DNA from: Perca fluviatilis
Lineage: Eukaryota > Chordata > Actinopteri > Perciformes > Percidae
NCBI RefSeq assembly: GCF_010015445.1
Contig: NC_053116.1
Coordinates: 3,756,068 to 3,820,067, forward strand
Reading direction: 5' to 3'
Length of the DNA: 64,000 bases
Below, piece by piece: positions 12,415 to 25,155 of the stretch (position 1 is the first letter of the stretch; every line of letters begins with the position of its first letter). A program made the translations under genes and the position numbers. The notes under the pieces were generated by a model that worked only from the letters and a program-made list of their open reading frames with translations, searched no databases and was not told where the DNA came from.

Positions 12415-12729
12415 ACAGTTTCCCCCACTCATCCTGTCTCTTTCTATCAGAGTGAGAGAGCCAAGAGAAGAAGGATGTCTTTGTGACCGGCGCGGAGGAA
12501 AACACGTCCGGTATGAATGGCCAGGCGCGCGGTCTGGCACGTTATCTATGCTTTGCAGGCTATACGCTACACGTATGTGCCCGGTGTGTTTTAACTGTGA
12601 CTTTCTGACCCTAACCTGCTCACTGGCAGGTTTTCTTTCATATATATATTTCAAGGGGGATAAAGGGCTGTATTTAAAGATGACTGCTGTTGATTATTAT
12701 GAACATTTTAAACCAGTTTTTCTTTTAAG
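10658..12729. other. Last intron of the SAMD3-like pseudogene, with unassigned repeats
   Basis: This spans from donor GTAAGT (10658) to acceptor TTTTCTTTTAAG (ending 12729). It contains a GC-richer patch at about 10790-10960, AT-rich filler, another GC-rich patch at 12100-12240 and the CA repeat at 12371-12413. No protein homology was recognised. The open frames around 12235-12760 come from the CA repeat or read through the exon 6 border. Confidence 0.5.
12371..12413. repeat. (CA)n microsatellite
   Basis: About 21 uninterrupted CA units in the last intron of the SAMD3-like pseudogene. Confidence 0.95.
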
Positions 12730-13092
12730 ATTCTTATTAAGGATCAACCCAGATTGAGTGCACCAAGCGCACGGCCAAAGGTGGTACAAACCGCAAGACG
12801 GGAGGAGTTGTCCAAAGAAAGGTGACAAGCATCAGCCACCCGAGTCACCACCTTCCTCCAACGGCTCACCGAATTTGAGTGGAAGACATCAAGGTAAGCA
12901 TTTTCTTGTGTGATGTAATATAGTTAACATCAGAAAAATTATTACACAGTACGATGACCAGTGCAGCTACATACCCTGCCTGCTCCAACATCGACAGAAC
13001 TAAATGCACCGGCATCCTGTATTTACTACTTGTGTCAGCAGAGGTCACAGTTACTCGGCAAAAGTTACTTAGTGTTTTAATTTTAGTTAAAG

Positions 13093-13551
13093 TTTTCCTA
13101 TGTTTTTTTGTCTAAGTAACTGATAAGAACAACAATCTTTGAAATTGAGCGAGAACACTGTGACCTGCAGCTTCGAACCGGGCTCCAATGTAATCATATA
13201 TCATGTAATCATATAGGGCAAATGTGTCCACTAAAAGTTCTGTTTTTGCCACTGACGGTCTCAGATTGTCTGACAACATTATGGAAAGGATCCCTACAGA
13301 GAGAGACCTTTTTGTCAAAGAGTAAGATCCTTTTTGTTTAAACAAGAAACAGCCCCGAAATCACCTTCGCCAAACCCACCAGACGATCAAAAGTTCCTGT
13401 TTATTTACACGGAGTCTGGTGGTTAAACAGTAGCAATTTTGGGGATGTTTTTATGTTTAAAAAAAAGGAACTTTTGACCTCTGTAGGAATCCTTTCCATA
13501 ATGTTGTCAGATATTGTCAAAGATTGTTGTCTCTTAGGAAACATAGGAAAA
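13093..13551. mobile_element. Foldback (MITE-like) element of about 460 bp
   Basis: The outer ends TTTTCCTATG and CATAGGAAAA are inverted. Further inward, acaacaatctttgaa pairs with tcaaagattgttgt, and gattgtctgacaacattatg (13264 on) pairs with cataatgttgtcagatattg (13498 on). A third inner pair is aaaagttcc/ggaactttt. No transposase is present. The target duplication is not clear. Confidence 0.6.
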
Positions 13552-13980
13552 GAGGTTCCAGGTTGAAAAAAAAAAAGTTAACCTATAAGATATATACTGT
13601 GGTAAGTTTTGTAATTTATTTTATTTTTATTTTTCATGTTCATACAGATGCTTGATAGGATTTATGGTCATAAAAATATGCCTCAAAGACATGGAAAAGT
13701 CATGAAAAATGTATTAGTAAAAATGTGTATGAATTCTGAAATTAGAAAATTAATCAAACAGGGAAAACATTTTTTTTTATAACCGTGCTGGGACCGACAG
13801 ACAGCAAAAGAAAGTAAAAAGACCTTTGAATTATTTGGGGAGGAAAAACCCTGTAAAACTACTACTACTGGTGTTATTTTTTATACAGTCATATTCTATG
13901 TTTTTGCACAAGTTGTAACTCTGTTAACAGTTTAGATGAGATAAACTCATGACCATTTCCCTGCTTCTCAGCTTCTACAG
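13552..13980. other. AT-rich spacer
   Basis: Homopolymer-rich sequence with no recognised gene or repeat between the foldback element and the actin-like fragment. Confidence 0.5.
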
Positions 13981-14075
13981 TCCAGTACGGACCACCCCAC
14001 CAGAGCGAGATACTCTTGTCTGGATTGGAGGCTCCATCCTGGCCTCTCTGTCCACCTCCCAGAAGATGTGGATCT
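13981..14075 (+). pseudogene. Actin-family C-terminal exon fragment
   Basis: After a good acceptor (gcttctacag at 13971-13980) the frame reads [20 protein letters not shown] then STSQKMWI. Conventional actins carry [25 protein letters not shown] near residues 330-355, a point where vertebrate actin genes have an exon border. The match ends at KMWI and runs into an unrelated GFKKIHIL frame with no C-terminal HRKCF. No other actin exon is seen in the window, so this is a relic exon or a piece of a divergent actin-related gene. Confidence 0.6.
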
Positions 14076-14568
14076 GCATCTGGGGTTTTAAAAAAATTCA
14101 CATTTTGTTTTCTTTGAGTCAATTCAAATGGTAACTGCATTGTTCAGACATATATTCGCCTCTGAAGACTGCTGAAGACAGTGTTTGGCGCATACTTAAA
14201 CCCGTTAAAAAAATCTTGGTCCTGGTATTTGTACCTGTATAATACGAAAATAAAAATTTATTACTTTTGTACATGGACTAAAGTCAATTATTTAGAATTT
14301 ATTACATTTAATAGCATTTATGTAAAATAATCAAAATAGTTTGTACTGCCAATGCCAAATAGTGTAATATACTGTGAACCACAATTAGAGGAAAACTAAT
14401 ACAGCAAGACAATTACAGTATAATTTAGCAAATTGTAATTACAGTACAATTACTGTAAGGTTATTATACTGTAAAACTAAGTTACAGCAAGGGTATTATA
14501 CTGTACAATGGAACCGCGGTAAGGGCATCATAGGCGTAAAAAACATGTACAGTTATGATACTGTAATC
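14076..14568. repeat. AT-rich stretch with repeated TACTGTAA-like words
   Basis: From about 14350 to 14520, words such as attatactgtaaaactaagt and tacagtataatttag recur imperfectly. No gene is seen. It ends where the first hAT-type MITE begins. Confidence 0.45.
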
Positions 14569-15056
14569 AGACCCTCCAGAAAAAAACGTGATTATGTGAT
14601 CGCATAATTCAATGATAATCAGCCAAAGTCCGCATATTTATTAAATACAGCGCGCTTTCACCGCATAAATTGCTGATTTCTGCACAAAATATGCGGGGCT
14701 TACATGATTTTGTAATCCCCGCATTTTCGTTGCAAAAAAAGTCATATATCTTAGCAGAAAAGTGAAAACTGTTGCGTTTACTTCACACAAGAGCAGCCAT
14801 TTTCCCCTGTTGCTATGGGAACGTTATGAAGTGACGTAATTATGCGACGTGAACATCATCGAAAAGCAGGGTCTTGGGGGAATCACTTTTTTCTCTTTTT
14901 CATCAAACTGCAGTTTTTGCAAGTACAGCAATTTTTGCAAGTTCCCACAATTTCATCGCATTAAAATTGCATAAATATCCCGCATATTCCATCGCATATT
15001 TTAAGAAAACGTGCTGCATAATCAAGGATTTTTGCCCGCAACAATCACAAAAAAAG
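14569..15056. mobile_element. hAT-type MITE, copy 1 (right end missing)
   Basis: It starts CAGACCCTCCAGAAAAA and follows the element at 39839-40674 for about 480 bp (shared words gatcgcataattcaatg, gagcagccattttcccc, catcgaaaagcagg, cccgcaacaatcacaaaaaa). It then loses the terminal ttctggaaggactg. No coding capacity. It lies just beyond the 3' end of foxp3. Confidence 0.75.
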
Positions 15057-15343
15057 TCATGGGGTAATGGGGTAGTTACCGCATATATACAATAAAAAGT
15101 CTAACAGTGTCTATTTGCACATGGTTTCTTAATTTGCCATGTGTTGAGCTCTCAGGGCCACCGTAGCTCTCAGGTATGTAACATCTTGATATAACAAATG
15201 ATACAGCCATGTTTCACAAGTCATTTGAAAAGAATACAAAATACAGATAGGCATTTCAATAGATTCTTCACTTCTTCATGCAGTTCTGTTTAGCACTACA
15301 CATGGATGTGCCTCTCCAGCTCAGTGCTGCCATCTGCTGGCAG
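15057..15343. other. 3' flank of foxp3
   Basis: Sequence directly downstream of the foxp3 stop codon on the minus strand. Part should be 3' UTR, but no clear minus-strand AATAAA (TTTATT on the plus strand) was found here, so the transcript end is undetermined. Confidence 0.4.
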
Positions 15344-15401
15344 TCAGGCATCCTCTGGACAGTAAGTGGAGTAGGATGTGAGCCACTTCACAGGACAGTC
15401 C
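15344..15401 (-). CDS. foxp3: foxp3 last coding exon (C-terminal tail)
   Basis: It follows acceptor gtgtttccag (AG at 15403-15402), completes an Arg codon, encodes [18 protein letters not shown] and ends in TGA (15346-15344). The joined phase with exon 15922-16043 (ends CAC AG) is correct. The upstream intron is only 520 bp and about 40% of it is a TG repeat that stops some ten bases before the acceptor. If the intron were retained, the protein would end a few residues after KYHR with YKPPQN. Confidence 0.8.
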
Positions 15402-15414
15402 CTGGAAACACACG

Positions 15415-15509
<95 letters not shown>

Positions 15510-15510
15510 A

Positions 15511-15553
<43 letters not shown>

Positions 15554-16877
15554 AGACACACACACACACAGAGAGAGAGACACACACACACACACAGAGA
15601 CACACTCTTTTTTTATCTCTATCAGCTATGGGCAGACATTTGATTCTGAATGGGAATCTGCTGAATCTGAAATGGAATTTAATTTCCAATGTCTTCTTTA
15701 CCTCCACATTTCCTTCCCTACTTCCTCATTTTCTCATCCATTCCCTCCTTTCCTGTTCTTCCTCTTCTCCTTCCCACCCCTTCCTTGCCTTCCCTACCTC
15801 ATCCTGTTCTTTCATTGGAGTGCCTTCCTCCTGCTGTGGCTGAGGAGCAGCCCATCAGCAGCAGGTGACCATACGGCTCCTGGATGGAGGACAGGTGTGT
15901 TAGTTCTGAGGAGGTTTGTACCTGTGATACTTTGGTCCCTTCCTCCGCTGGTACTCGCTCTCATCCACTGTCCACACCGCTCCTTTTCCTCCCTCCACTC
16001 GCACAAAACACTTGTGTAGGCTGAGGTTGTGCCGCACTGCATTCTGGTTGGAACAGGAACATTGTGTTGTCATAGAAACCGTAAAACGTGTTCTAATAGA
16101 TGTAACATATTCCTGAAACACATTACTAAAGCACATGGCAGAACAACTATGGTTTTTAACCGTGTAGCAAAGTTAGGAGCACATTTTCTATAAACCCCAT
16201 TGCTTCCTGCCAGGGTTACCCATAATGCAGTGTTCATGTCTTATAGGAGTACCAGCTTGGTCCTTTAAACAGCAAAGTCTTAATTATGACTGAGAATCAG
16301 AGGATGGCCAATTACTTCATGTCCTATGGTCCTGTGATAAGGTCCAGGAATTTGGGACTGGGATACATGATAACCTATGTCGGATGTTCCTTTCAGCCCA
16401 AGATTATTTGTCCTGGGAGATGGGTCAATCCTAAACGGAATAGATAAACACATAAGAAGCTGGGTCCAGACTAGTTAAATGATAGCCAGATAGATTATTT
16501 TAAGCGGATGGAGGAAAATGAAGGAGTGGAGCGGGCTTGTGAGATGGCTTGGGTGGGGCCCTACAAGAAAAACCACTGCAGTTGCATTGTAATGTACATG
16601 GCTGATTTAGCGAGTGACAGTAGCTGTGAGGCTCCATCAGCGTGAGCAATTTGCTTTCAGTGAGTGAACGTTCAAACCTTCCAGGTGGCAGTGTTGTGTC
16701 TGAAGTAGAAGAACATGGTGGTGAACCAGTTGTAAATCTCATTCAGAGTGCGCTGTTTGTCTGAAGACTCCAGGATCGCCTGCAAACAGTCCGACACAGT
16801 GAGACACACAGGGACATCCAGCCGCTGCTAGAACAGTCTGCAGCACGTACACACACACACACGCACACACACACACA

Positions 16878-16934
<57 letters not shown>

Positions 16935-19900
16935 GCGTTTGTTTCACTATCTTTGTGGGGACCGTTGTTGATATAATGCATTCCCTAGCCCCTTACCCTA
17001 ACCTTAACCATCACAACTGAATACCTAACCTTAACCCTAAACCTCACTCTAACCATAACCTAATTCTAACCCTAATCCTAAAACCAAGTCTTAACCCTCA
17101 AACAGACCTTTAACCTTGTGGGGTCCAGCATTTTGGTCCCCACAAGGCTGTATTCCCCGTTTTTTGGACCCCACGAATATAGTAAAACAAGCCCACACAC
17201 ACAGACAGACAGACAGTAACTAACTTTACATTTTAAAGTATAACACTTCTAAAGAGTGTGAAGTGTACTCTCTGGTGAAATCAATAACTGTCAAAGCACA
17301 TCAATCATAAAAAGACCAGCTGCACAAATACTAGAACATCTATTAGAAACTCACCCATCTGATCAAGTAGGCGTAGGTGTACGGAGGCCTGATGTTGTTG
17401 TATTTGTAACATTCGATACTGGGGACCAAATCTGTACAACATCAAATACACATGATCATTTAGCCACACATTCTGAGAGCATGTAGGGACACAATGGGGA
17501 GTGTGACCTCATTTAAATGAAAAGCTGAAAGGTTTGGCAATTAATATGATTGCCTAATATGATGAAGTAATTTAAAAAAGTTTAAAAAACAGTGTCACAA
17601 GTTTACAAAAAACTAAAACATTAAAAAGAATCAAGGAGGTCAAGTCCAGTGACTTGTATTGGCTTAGATGAAGGACGGGAACCCAGAGTACGTTAACCTG
17701 CCAACACATCCCAGTTGGGTTGTTCACAAGCATCTAAGTGCCTTTCGAATTCAAACAGAAATGTATATGAAAGTGTTTGGTAGAAAATATACATAGAACA
17801 AATGTAAATGTAAATGGACTGTTTTTATATAGCGCTTTTGTAGTCTTAACGACTACTCAAAGCGCTTTAACATAGTACAGGAACCATTCACCATTCACAC
17901 ACATTCATACACTGTGGCCGAGGCTGCCATACAAGGTGCCCCCTGCTCATCAGATAAACACTCACACACATTTACACTCCGATGCACAGCATCGGGGACC
18001 AACTCGGCGCTTTTCTAGTTAACGACTACTCAAATCGCTTTTACATTGTACTTTCAACCAGGCAACCGCTCTACCACTGAGCCACAGCCGCCCCAAATAC
18101 ACACACTAATACTCACTGTCATTAACATAAAAACAAAGATTATTTATTGCTGTTTATAAAAAAAATCAGCTCATATAGAGACCGTGCGCTTACTTAGAAA
18201 ACCGGAAATGACGTCATCATCAGACAATCGCAAGCTTTCCGAAAATGGCCGACTGATATGAGTTGATTTTTATTCAGACTGGCAGAATGTTTGTCTAAAA
18301 ACTCTGTGTGTAAAATGCTGAGCCACACGCGTAGAATAGAGATCCACAAATGCCTTTGAGATTCACACATAAAAACTGGATTCACAAATGTCCATTTGAA
18401 AGTTGCAGATGTTAAGATGTACACAAATGCTTTTCATTTATTAATAAATTAGTGTAATGTACTTACAGATAATTTTTTTTATTTGTGGAACTTGTTTGTG
18501 TATTTGCAGATTCGTTTTATATTTGCAAATGATTTTTCGTATTTGTGGAATGTGTTTTATATTTCATTACACATTTACACAAATTATTAATCTGTTCACA
18601 CAAATTTAATGAGACGTATAAAAATTATTGTGTGCACAAGATGGAAAAATTAGCTCCTGTGACTGCAGGGGTTTGGTAGAAAGAACTCCAGTATTACATA
18701 TAAATATAGAATTATGACATAAATCTGACTATAACTAATACTAATTTGTATTCCTTTACATGCAAACTCCAGTTTACTAATCTAATTTTTCAGCCGTCTA
18801 AAAGACCACAATGGTGAAGAAGTAATAAACATGAATCTGTATCATTGAACTAGCCAGATGTGGCTGTGTCTGTTGAATTGTTAGGGAACACCTGTGAGGG
18901 AATGTGACATACAAAGTCTTTGAGAGCAGGAATTGATTTTCTTCTTGCTCTACTGTTTTGTCATTAACAACCTTCCACAGACGGTTACCTGGCAGAAGGT
19001 GGGCGGAGCTGGCAGCTCTGTAGCCATGCTGGGACAACTCCTGCAGGTGTTTAATGTCCCATTGTTGCACTCTGTCTCCATCTGTTACCTGAGGCTGGGG
19101 CTGGGTCAGGAACACAGGAAGGCTGTACGGCCACTCAGACGTTGCCTTCGGCAGACATGGTGGACATGAACAGAACATTAAACAACATGAAAATTAAAGA
19201 ATTTTGGCTAAATATTCAAATCCTTATCAAATAATTTAAGCTACACAAAGCAAATATTTTATTCAAGCATATTTTTCTTCTTTTTTAACATCAAGGCCAG
19301 GGGACTAAAGATGAAAAGTAATCCTTTTGGCTAATTCTGGCATTTTTAACCCATGCAAAATCATGTGTTTTATTAATTTGCACTGTCCCCTTCTTAAATA
19401 AACTGAATTGAATTGAATAAAGGAGAAAGAACCAGTGAAAGCTTAGAGCCATTAGAACCAACATACCAGATCAGTGTATTTGTGCTCAGAGAGGTGCAGA
19501 TGAAGTTGCATCGCAAGGAGTTTCTGTTTTTCCAGGATGAGCTGAAAAAAGACAATGCCCATAGTTAAATTCACATCGAACTGTGCTTAAATAAGTGATT
19601 TCAAGACGCGAGACCTGCAGACTTTGTTAGTCATTAGTCAAAGTTAGCAGTAGTGTCTGTTGTACTAGCCTCAGATTAACAATGCATTATAAACTTATAA
19701 ACACAAAAAGTAAGGAAATTTGTGTTTGGTAGATTTTTTTCTCTGTGGTAACAATGGTTTTTGGCAATAAATCTTATACTGTTGGAAAGCCTGTTTAGTT
19801 CCCTTACAAATGGTGCCCCATTTGTAAGGAACATGCATTTGTGGGATGAGTATGTGGGTTGCACCCATGAAAAATTTGCCAAATCTTCTCTGCCAATTAT

Positions 19901-22900
19901 GTGTAGACATAATTTTAACCTTTTCTGTCTAAAACAATATAAACTACATTTATAATGAAATGAAACATTCTATTTTTTGTGGCCATTGTTATAGGCAAAC
20001 TCGATGTGGAAAGGCAGGCAGCGGCGCTGACAGCACGCATGCGAGCCACAGCAGCTTCAGCGAGGTAGCCGGCTTGCAGCGGCCACGCGGGATGTGTGCA
20101 GAACAGAACACATGCATGTGTCAGAAGACAGTTGCCATACTGCAATTTTAAACTATATGAACCATACGAACAACTATTGCTTGCCATTTCTCTCTTTGTA
20201 TTCACTTTTTAGCAGGTGTTCAGGAATTAAATTAAATGAAATTAACGGAGTGTCTATTTGCACCCCCGGTACAAATAGCCTCGGCCACACAGCTGAGCTA
20301 TTCACACCCTGTGACGTAACAACAAAAACACGTTGCTCGCGTGCACCGAAATCATGGCGGACGTTCATCTTCCATGACAGCAGAAACTGGCATATTAGGA
20401 AAGTTTTGTCTCTAAAGTTTATAACAATTGAATTTCAAGCGGAAAATGGATACTACAGTGAAAGCATACAACCATTAGTTGGTTAGGTAGTACCATAGTA
20501 GCCTACCTATTGTTTGTATACAGTATGGTTACCTAGCAACCGAGGCTTGAAGACACCAAGTGGTAAACAGTTGTATGACATCCAGTAAGAACTTATAGGT
20601 GGGTGGTTAGAACACTGAGCTTTTCTCTGGGAGTCTGGAGTTCAATTCCCTGGAGAGGTGATCTTGTTTTTTTCATTTTGGATTAGATAATTTGCGTGCA
20701 ATTGCGCAAGTCAGGGCTCGCGAACGCGAAATTTTTTTTGCAGGGTGGTATGGGAAGACTCATGAATATGCCTGCTCTGGTTGGGTTGGTTAGGTTTAGG
20801 CAAGAGGAGTGGGATTGGTTATGGCTAGGGTAAGAACGTCAGGGCAATAATATTCCAAAAAGGTGTAATACATGAGTAGTATGGATAACTGTGTGTAAAT
20901 ATATGCCAAGGTACTGTAAATGCACAGGGGTGCAAATAGCATACATTGATATTTGTACCAGACGGGGTATTAATAGAACACATTGCTGTGTGCACCGGCG
21001 GGGTACGAATAGCATTCATTTCTAATTGCACCAGGGTACAAATAGCATACACTGCTAATTGTACCAGGGGTGCAAATAGCCTCACCTTTAAATTAAAATG
21101 CTTATCAGATGCCAAAACACTGTCCAGAGGTTTAGGATACTACAGCAACAACTCTCTTTTCCCATCATTCTTAGCACTGTACTAATCCAACATATCCTCA
21201 TGCAACAGTTTATATAATATCTTACAAAAAGTTATGCACAATTGTTGGTGCTTTATCTCTGTGACTTTTGAATTGTGAGTGATGTGAGTTTTGACAGAGC
21301 CATGACATCATATGTGGGGGATATTTTCAGTAAATTTGAGTAAAGTACAGACTCCACTTTTAGACGTCGGGGGGTTACAGTTTTTTTCAGTCGCTAACAA
21401 GCATTTGTCCAAACAGTTGTCACATTTTCAAAACTCTAAACACAATTAGCACAGCATCAGTCTTTTTTGGCCATACAATTCACATATTTCATGTCTTTTT
21501 CACACAATATGCAGTCAGTGAACACATTTCCACAACTCTTACATTTTCTTAACAGACTAGCTATACCTCCCAACAAAATGATGGATTGTTTTTGTAGTAT
21601 TTACGAATGTTAAGACACAACATCCCACAATAGCAAAAACAACTATCCAAACCTTAGATACAGTATAAAAACATCTGGTTCTGCAATGATATTAGTTCAA
21701 AAACAATATATCTCAGCTGAAAAAATTCATGTTGGGTAAAGTGGGCCAACCACAGCTGATTCCAGTCTGGCTTAGACTCAGTGGCAGGGGTTATTTCTTT
21801 CAATTACTATAAAAAAAGGACTGTGAGGAGTGATGTGTTTTGAAACAGAAACAGAAAAATACAAACACTGTAATGTCTGGACGAGGAAGAGGAAGAGCAA
21901 GGGGCCCAGGGAGAAGACCAGGCCCAGTGAGAGATGGAGGGAGAGGTGCAGAAGCAGTGAGAGATGCAGAAGGGGGTGCAGGTGCAGTGAAAGGAGCAGT
22001 GAGAGGAGCAGAACTGGGGAGAAGAGCAGGCCCAAGGAGAGGGCAAGGTAGAGGTGTAAGAATGCGTGGTGGTGGCATTCCAAGGGCTGCAAGAACAGTA
22101 GTCAGTGATGAAATTCGTGCCACTATCATTGACCATGTGATCAACCAGGGTCTTTCACTAAGAGAGGCTGGTGAAAGAGCGCAACCCTACGTTGAGGCGG
22201 TCAACGGTTGCCTCCATTATACGCATCTTTCAACAAACCAACAGGTAAGTATCGCATTTTACATGGATTGTTTCTATTCTCACTTGACATGTCAATAAGG
22301 TCATACAGTAATGCATATGTTGAATTTCTTTTGTCCCTCTAAAGAATGCAACGTCTTCCACCCTCTGGGGGAAGAGGAAAGCTCCTCAATAATGATCAAG
22401 AGCTTGCCATTGTAGAAATGGTTGTTGCAAATAATGCAATAAAACTGAGTGAAATTCAAGCTCGAATTGTGGAGCACCATGAGATATTTAACAATATCGA
22501 AAACATCAGCCTCCAACAACCATTACGCGGACATTGTCTAAACACAGAGTGCGGATGAAGCAGCTCTACACTGTTCCCTTTGAGAGGAACAGTGAGAGAG
22601 TCAAGGAGCTACAACGACAATATGTCCAGGTATAGTGTATATTCAACTCAATGTCCAGTTCTATAAGCTTTGCATTTTGCAAGTAGATAACCTACACAGT
22701 AATAGGTTACAGTACAGTATGATATACAATAATGACATGATATACATAAACTTTGTTTCAGGGAGTTATGGAATTGGAGGCCAACCAGGCCCCTCATGAA
22801 TTCATTTACATAGATGAGGCAGGATTCAATCTGTCCAAAAGGCGTCGACGTGGACGAAATATAATTGGAAAGAGGGCCACAGTTGATGTGGCAGGACAGA

Positions 22901-25124
22901 GAGGGGCAAACATTACCATGTGTGCAGCAATGGCAAATGCAGGATTACTCCTTCACAAATGTCAGGTTGGACCCTATAATACCGAGCGCCTCCTCGCCTT
23001 TCTCAATGATCTCCACCAGCGCCTGGTACCAGAGCAGGATCAGGAGGGTGAAAACATGAGGACCTTTGTCATTTCCTGGGACAATGTTGCTTTCCACCAT
23101 TCGCAAGCAATAACAACATGGTTTGAAGACCACCCAAGACTGGTAAGTCTCTTCCTTCCACCCTATTCACCTTTCCTCAACCCCATAGAGGAGTTCTTTT
23201 CTGCATGGAGGTGGTAAGGTTTATGACCATCAGCCACATGACCAGATGTCCCTCCTTGAAGCCATGGATGCTGGATGCAGGGATATCACAGTTCATGATT
23301 GCCAAGGGTGGATCCGACATGCCAAGCGGTTTTATCCCAGGTGCATCGCCTTGGATGATATCAGATGTGATGTTGATGAAAACATGTGGCATAACCCTGA
23401 AGATCGCAGGGATTAGATACAGTAATTTTGTGCTTTTTTGTTCCCCCTTTTTTATCTGGGCTTTTTGCTGTTTTTGATTTTTTTTACAGAATGCTCTTGT
23501 ATTTCATGGATATTTTGTTCACTGTAAGCATTACTGTAAAACTTTTTCTGTTCTATTACTGTATACTGTGTTTCTACTGTACTTCCGTTAGTAAACTGAT
23601 TTGCTTTTTACTGAAATGTGTTTGAATGTGAACATTATTGTACATGTGGACATACAGTTCCCAACCAAGAAATTTAGTGTAAAAGGTGAATTGCATGTTT
23701 TGCATGCAAATACCTGAAACATAAGTCTATGCAGTTTTTATAATGTCAACAATAGCCAGTATTTTGAAACCTGGTGTACTTTGATTGACTGCATGTACCT
23801 TGTGAAGTGAAAACAAGTTTTATTCTTTGACAGAATAATTTCATTTTGAGTCAGATTTCCAGTGTTTTGGTAAAGTCAGTGTGTGCAGAGAAACATGTGT
23901 TCTGTCTTGAAATGGAGAGTTAGTATATATTTAACAAAATGTGTTTTTGAGAAGAAAATTATCCATTTGACCAATTGTGTTTTGTAGGTGTCAGTCTGTG
24001 TTAAGAGTTTAGAAAAAGTATCCGAAGTATGGGTAAGCGCTTGTTAGCGATTGAAAAAAACTGTAATTCTAAATCACATGAGGTATTCTGATAATACAAC
24101 ATTTATGATTGTCTGATGCAAAAACTGTTTGTTGATTAAATGATTTAAGAACTCGACATTCAGAACAATAAAGCACCAAACAACTTTTTAAAGATATAGT
24201 GGATAAAGGTTTGTGTTGGAATCTGAGCTTCTCTGTTCTTTGTTTTGTTAGCCGGTCCGGCTGCGTGTGCATGTGAGTGCCTTGTGCGTCGGTATCAGAC
24301 GCCGCAGGCCGTGACAAGGCATTTGTATTTTGACGAGTTGGGGAACGGTCTGTGAGAGCCGTGTGGAGGCAATCCCAGCCCACTTTCTTTCTGAATATCG
24401 AGTACAGTACTTTTTAAAATGCAGCTCTGCAGTTACTTGTAGTCCTCCTGACTGTGCTCATTAGTGGCACGAACCCGGCCCGTTATGAGAGCCAATCTGC
24501 ACTGCTTAACGTGCAACAAAATGCGTTAATCAACCACCCGAACCCGACATGCCATCTGCATCTACATTATGCATTATAGCAGCACAATTGTTAGGAGTGA
24601 GGACAGAGACACCGAGAGAGCGCCGCAGCAAGAGAGTTTTCATTTTTCAAACTACATTTTAGTTGTGTCTTTTTTTCGTCAGCGATCTTGCATGTTGATA
24701 TCATCACAGATAGCGTTTAATGACGTCGGTGCTGTCTCGTCATCTTCTTGGATTAGTCATAGAAAAATAGGTCGTTGACAAACATTTTTCCTCATAGTTT
24801 TCATTAACAAAATTAAAACTGGTACATAAGTTACATATAACAAAAGTACGTTAAAATAACTCAACACTGCCTGTTGCTTTCACACGGGACTAGGGCTGGG
24901 CATAGAAACCACTTGTCTCAGAGGAAGTGTAACGTCAACAGCACCGCGACTGCTTTCGCCTCGTCATTACTATCATATCACAGTAAACGCTGTCTGTGTT
25001 ATGTTTTGAAAAACTTTAACCACACTTGAAACCACTTTATTGGCATTGCCGTGACTCACTGTGACTTCAACAAAACTGCAAAGCCGACGTAGTTTGCTCG
25101 AGTTTACTCCGTCCGCACCTCTAC

Positions 25125-25155
<31 letters not shown>

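Larger units (their letters stand above)
8788..12897 (+). pseudogene. SAMD3-like multicopy teleost gene, six exons, frameshifted
   Basis: Exon pieces follow the layout of fish proteins annotated as sterile alpha motif domain-containing 3-like (recalled). Exon 1 (8788-8992) starts MDVEDIHREITKTLPELQ and loses frame plus gains TGA near 8957-8975. Exon 2 (9230-10034) has VPWDKMPARL, VHCPNPNKAACAEVAKAIVS, LLRQLKTRVEHVNR, a frameshift near 9765, LTILPEGETSESLE and EEQWPFLFTKRGLCSHFETL, with TAG near 9837. Exon 3 (about 10075-10197) has NNHQIAIAAVLLLMKFFQEQ. Exon 4 (10310-10379) has VTLFTTPRVIML after a shift. Exon 5 (10483-10657) has WMVSIEGK and FFGSFYVFNLEYQ. Exon 6 (12730-12897) has RFLLRINP, KTGGVVQRKV and FLQRLTEFEWKTSR before TAA, with two frame changes. 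Most GT-AG borders survive, so this is a decayed intron-containing copy, not a processed one. Function of the family is unclear. Confidence 0.75.

Noticed and set aside
12235..12760. Several open frames over 80 codons on both strands
   Set aside because: They owe their length to the CA repeat (His-Thr, Cys-Val runs) and have no domain; only the part from 12730 matches the pseudogene exon.
15278..16019. A 213-codon plus-strand frame and antisense Cys-Val frames
   Set aside because: These are microsatellite translations overlapping foxp3 exons on the other strand.
16984..17120. Telomere-like CCCTAA words
   Set aside because: They are degenerate and enclosed by the inverted ends of a small MITE, so they are part of that repeat, not a telomere or fusion point.
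21778..22144. Long minus-strand Pro/Leu/Ser-rich frames
   Set aside because: They are antisense shadows of the Arg/Gly-rich transposase exon 1.
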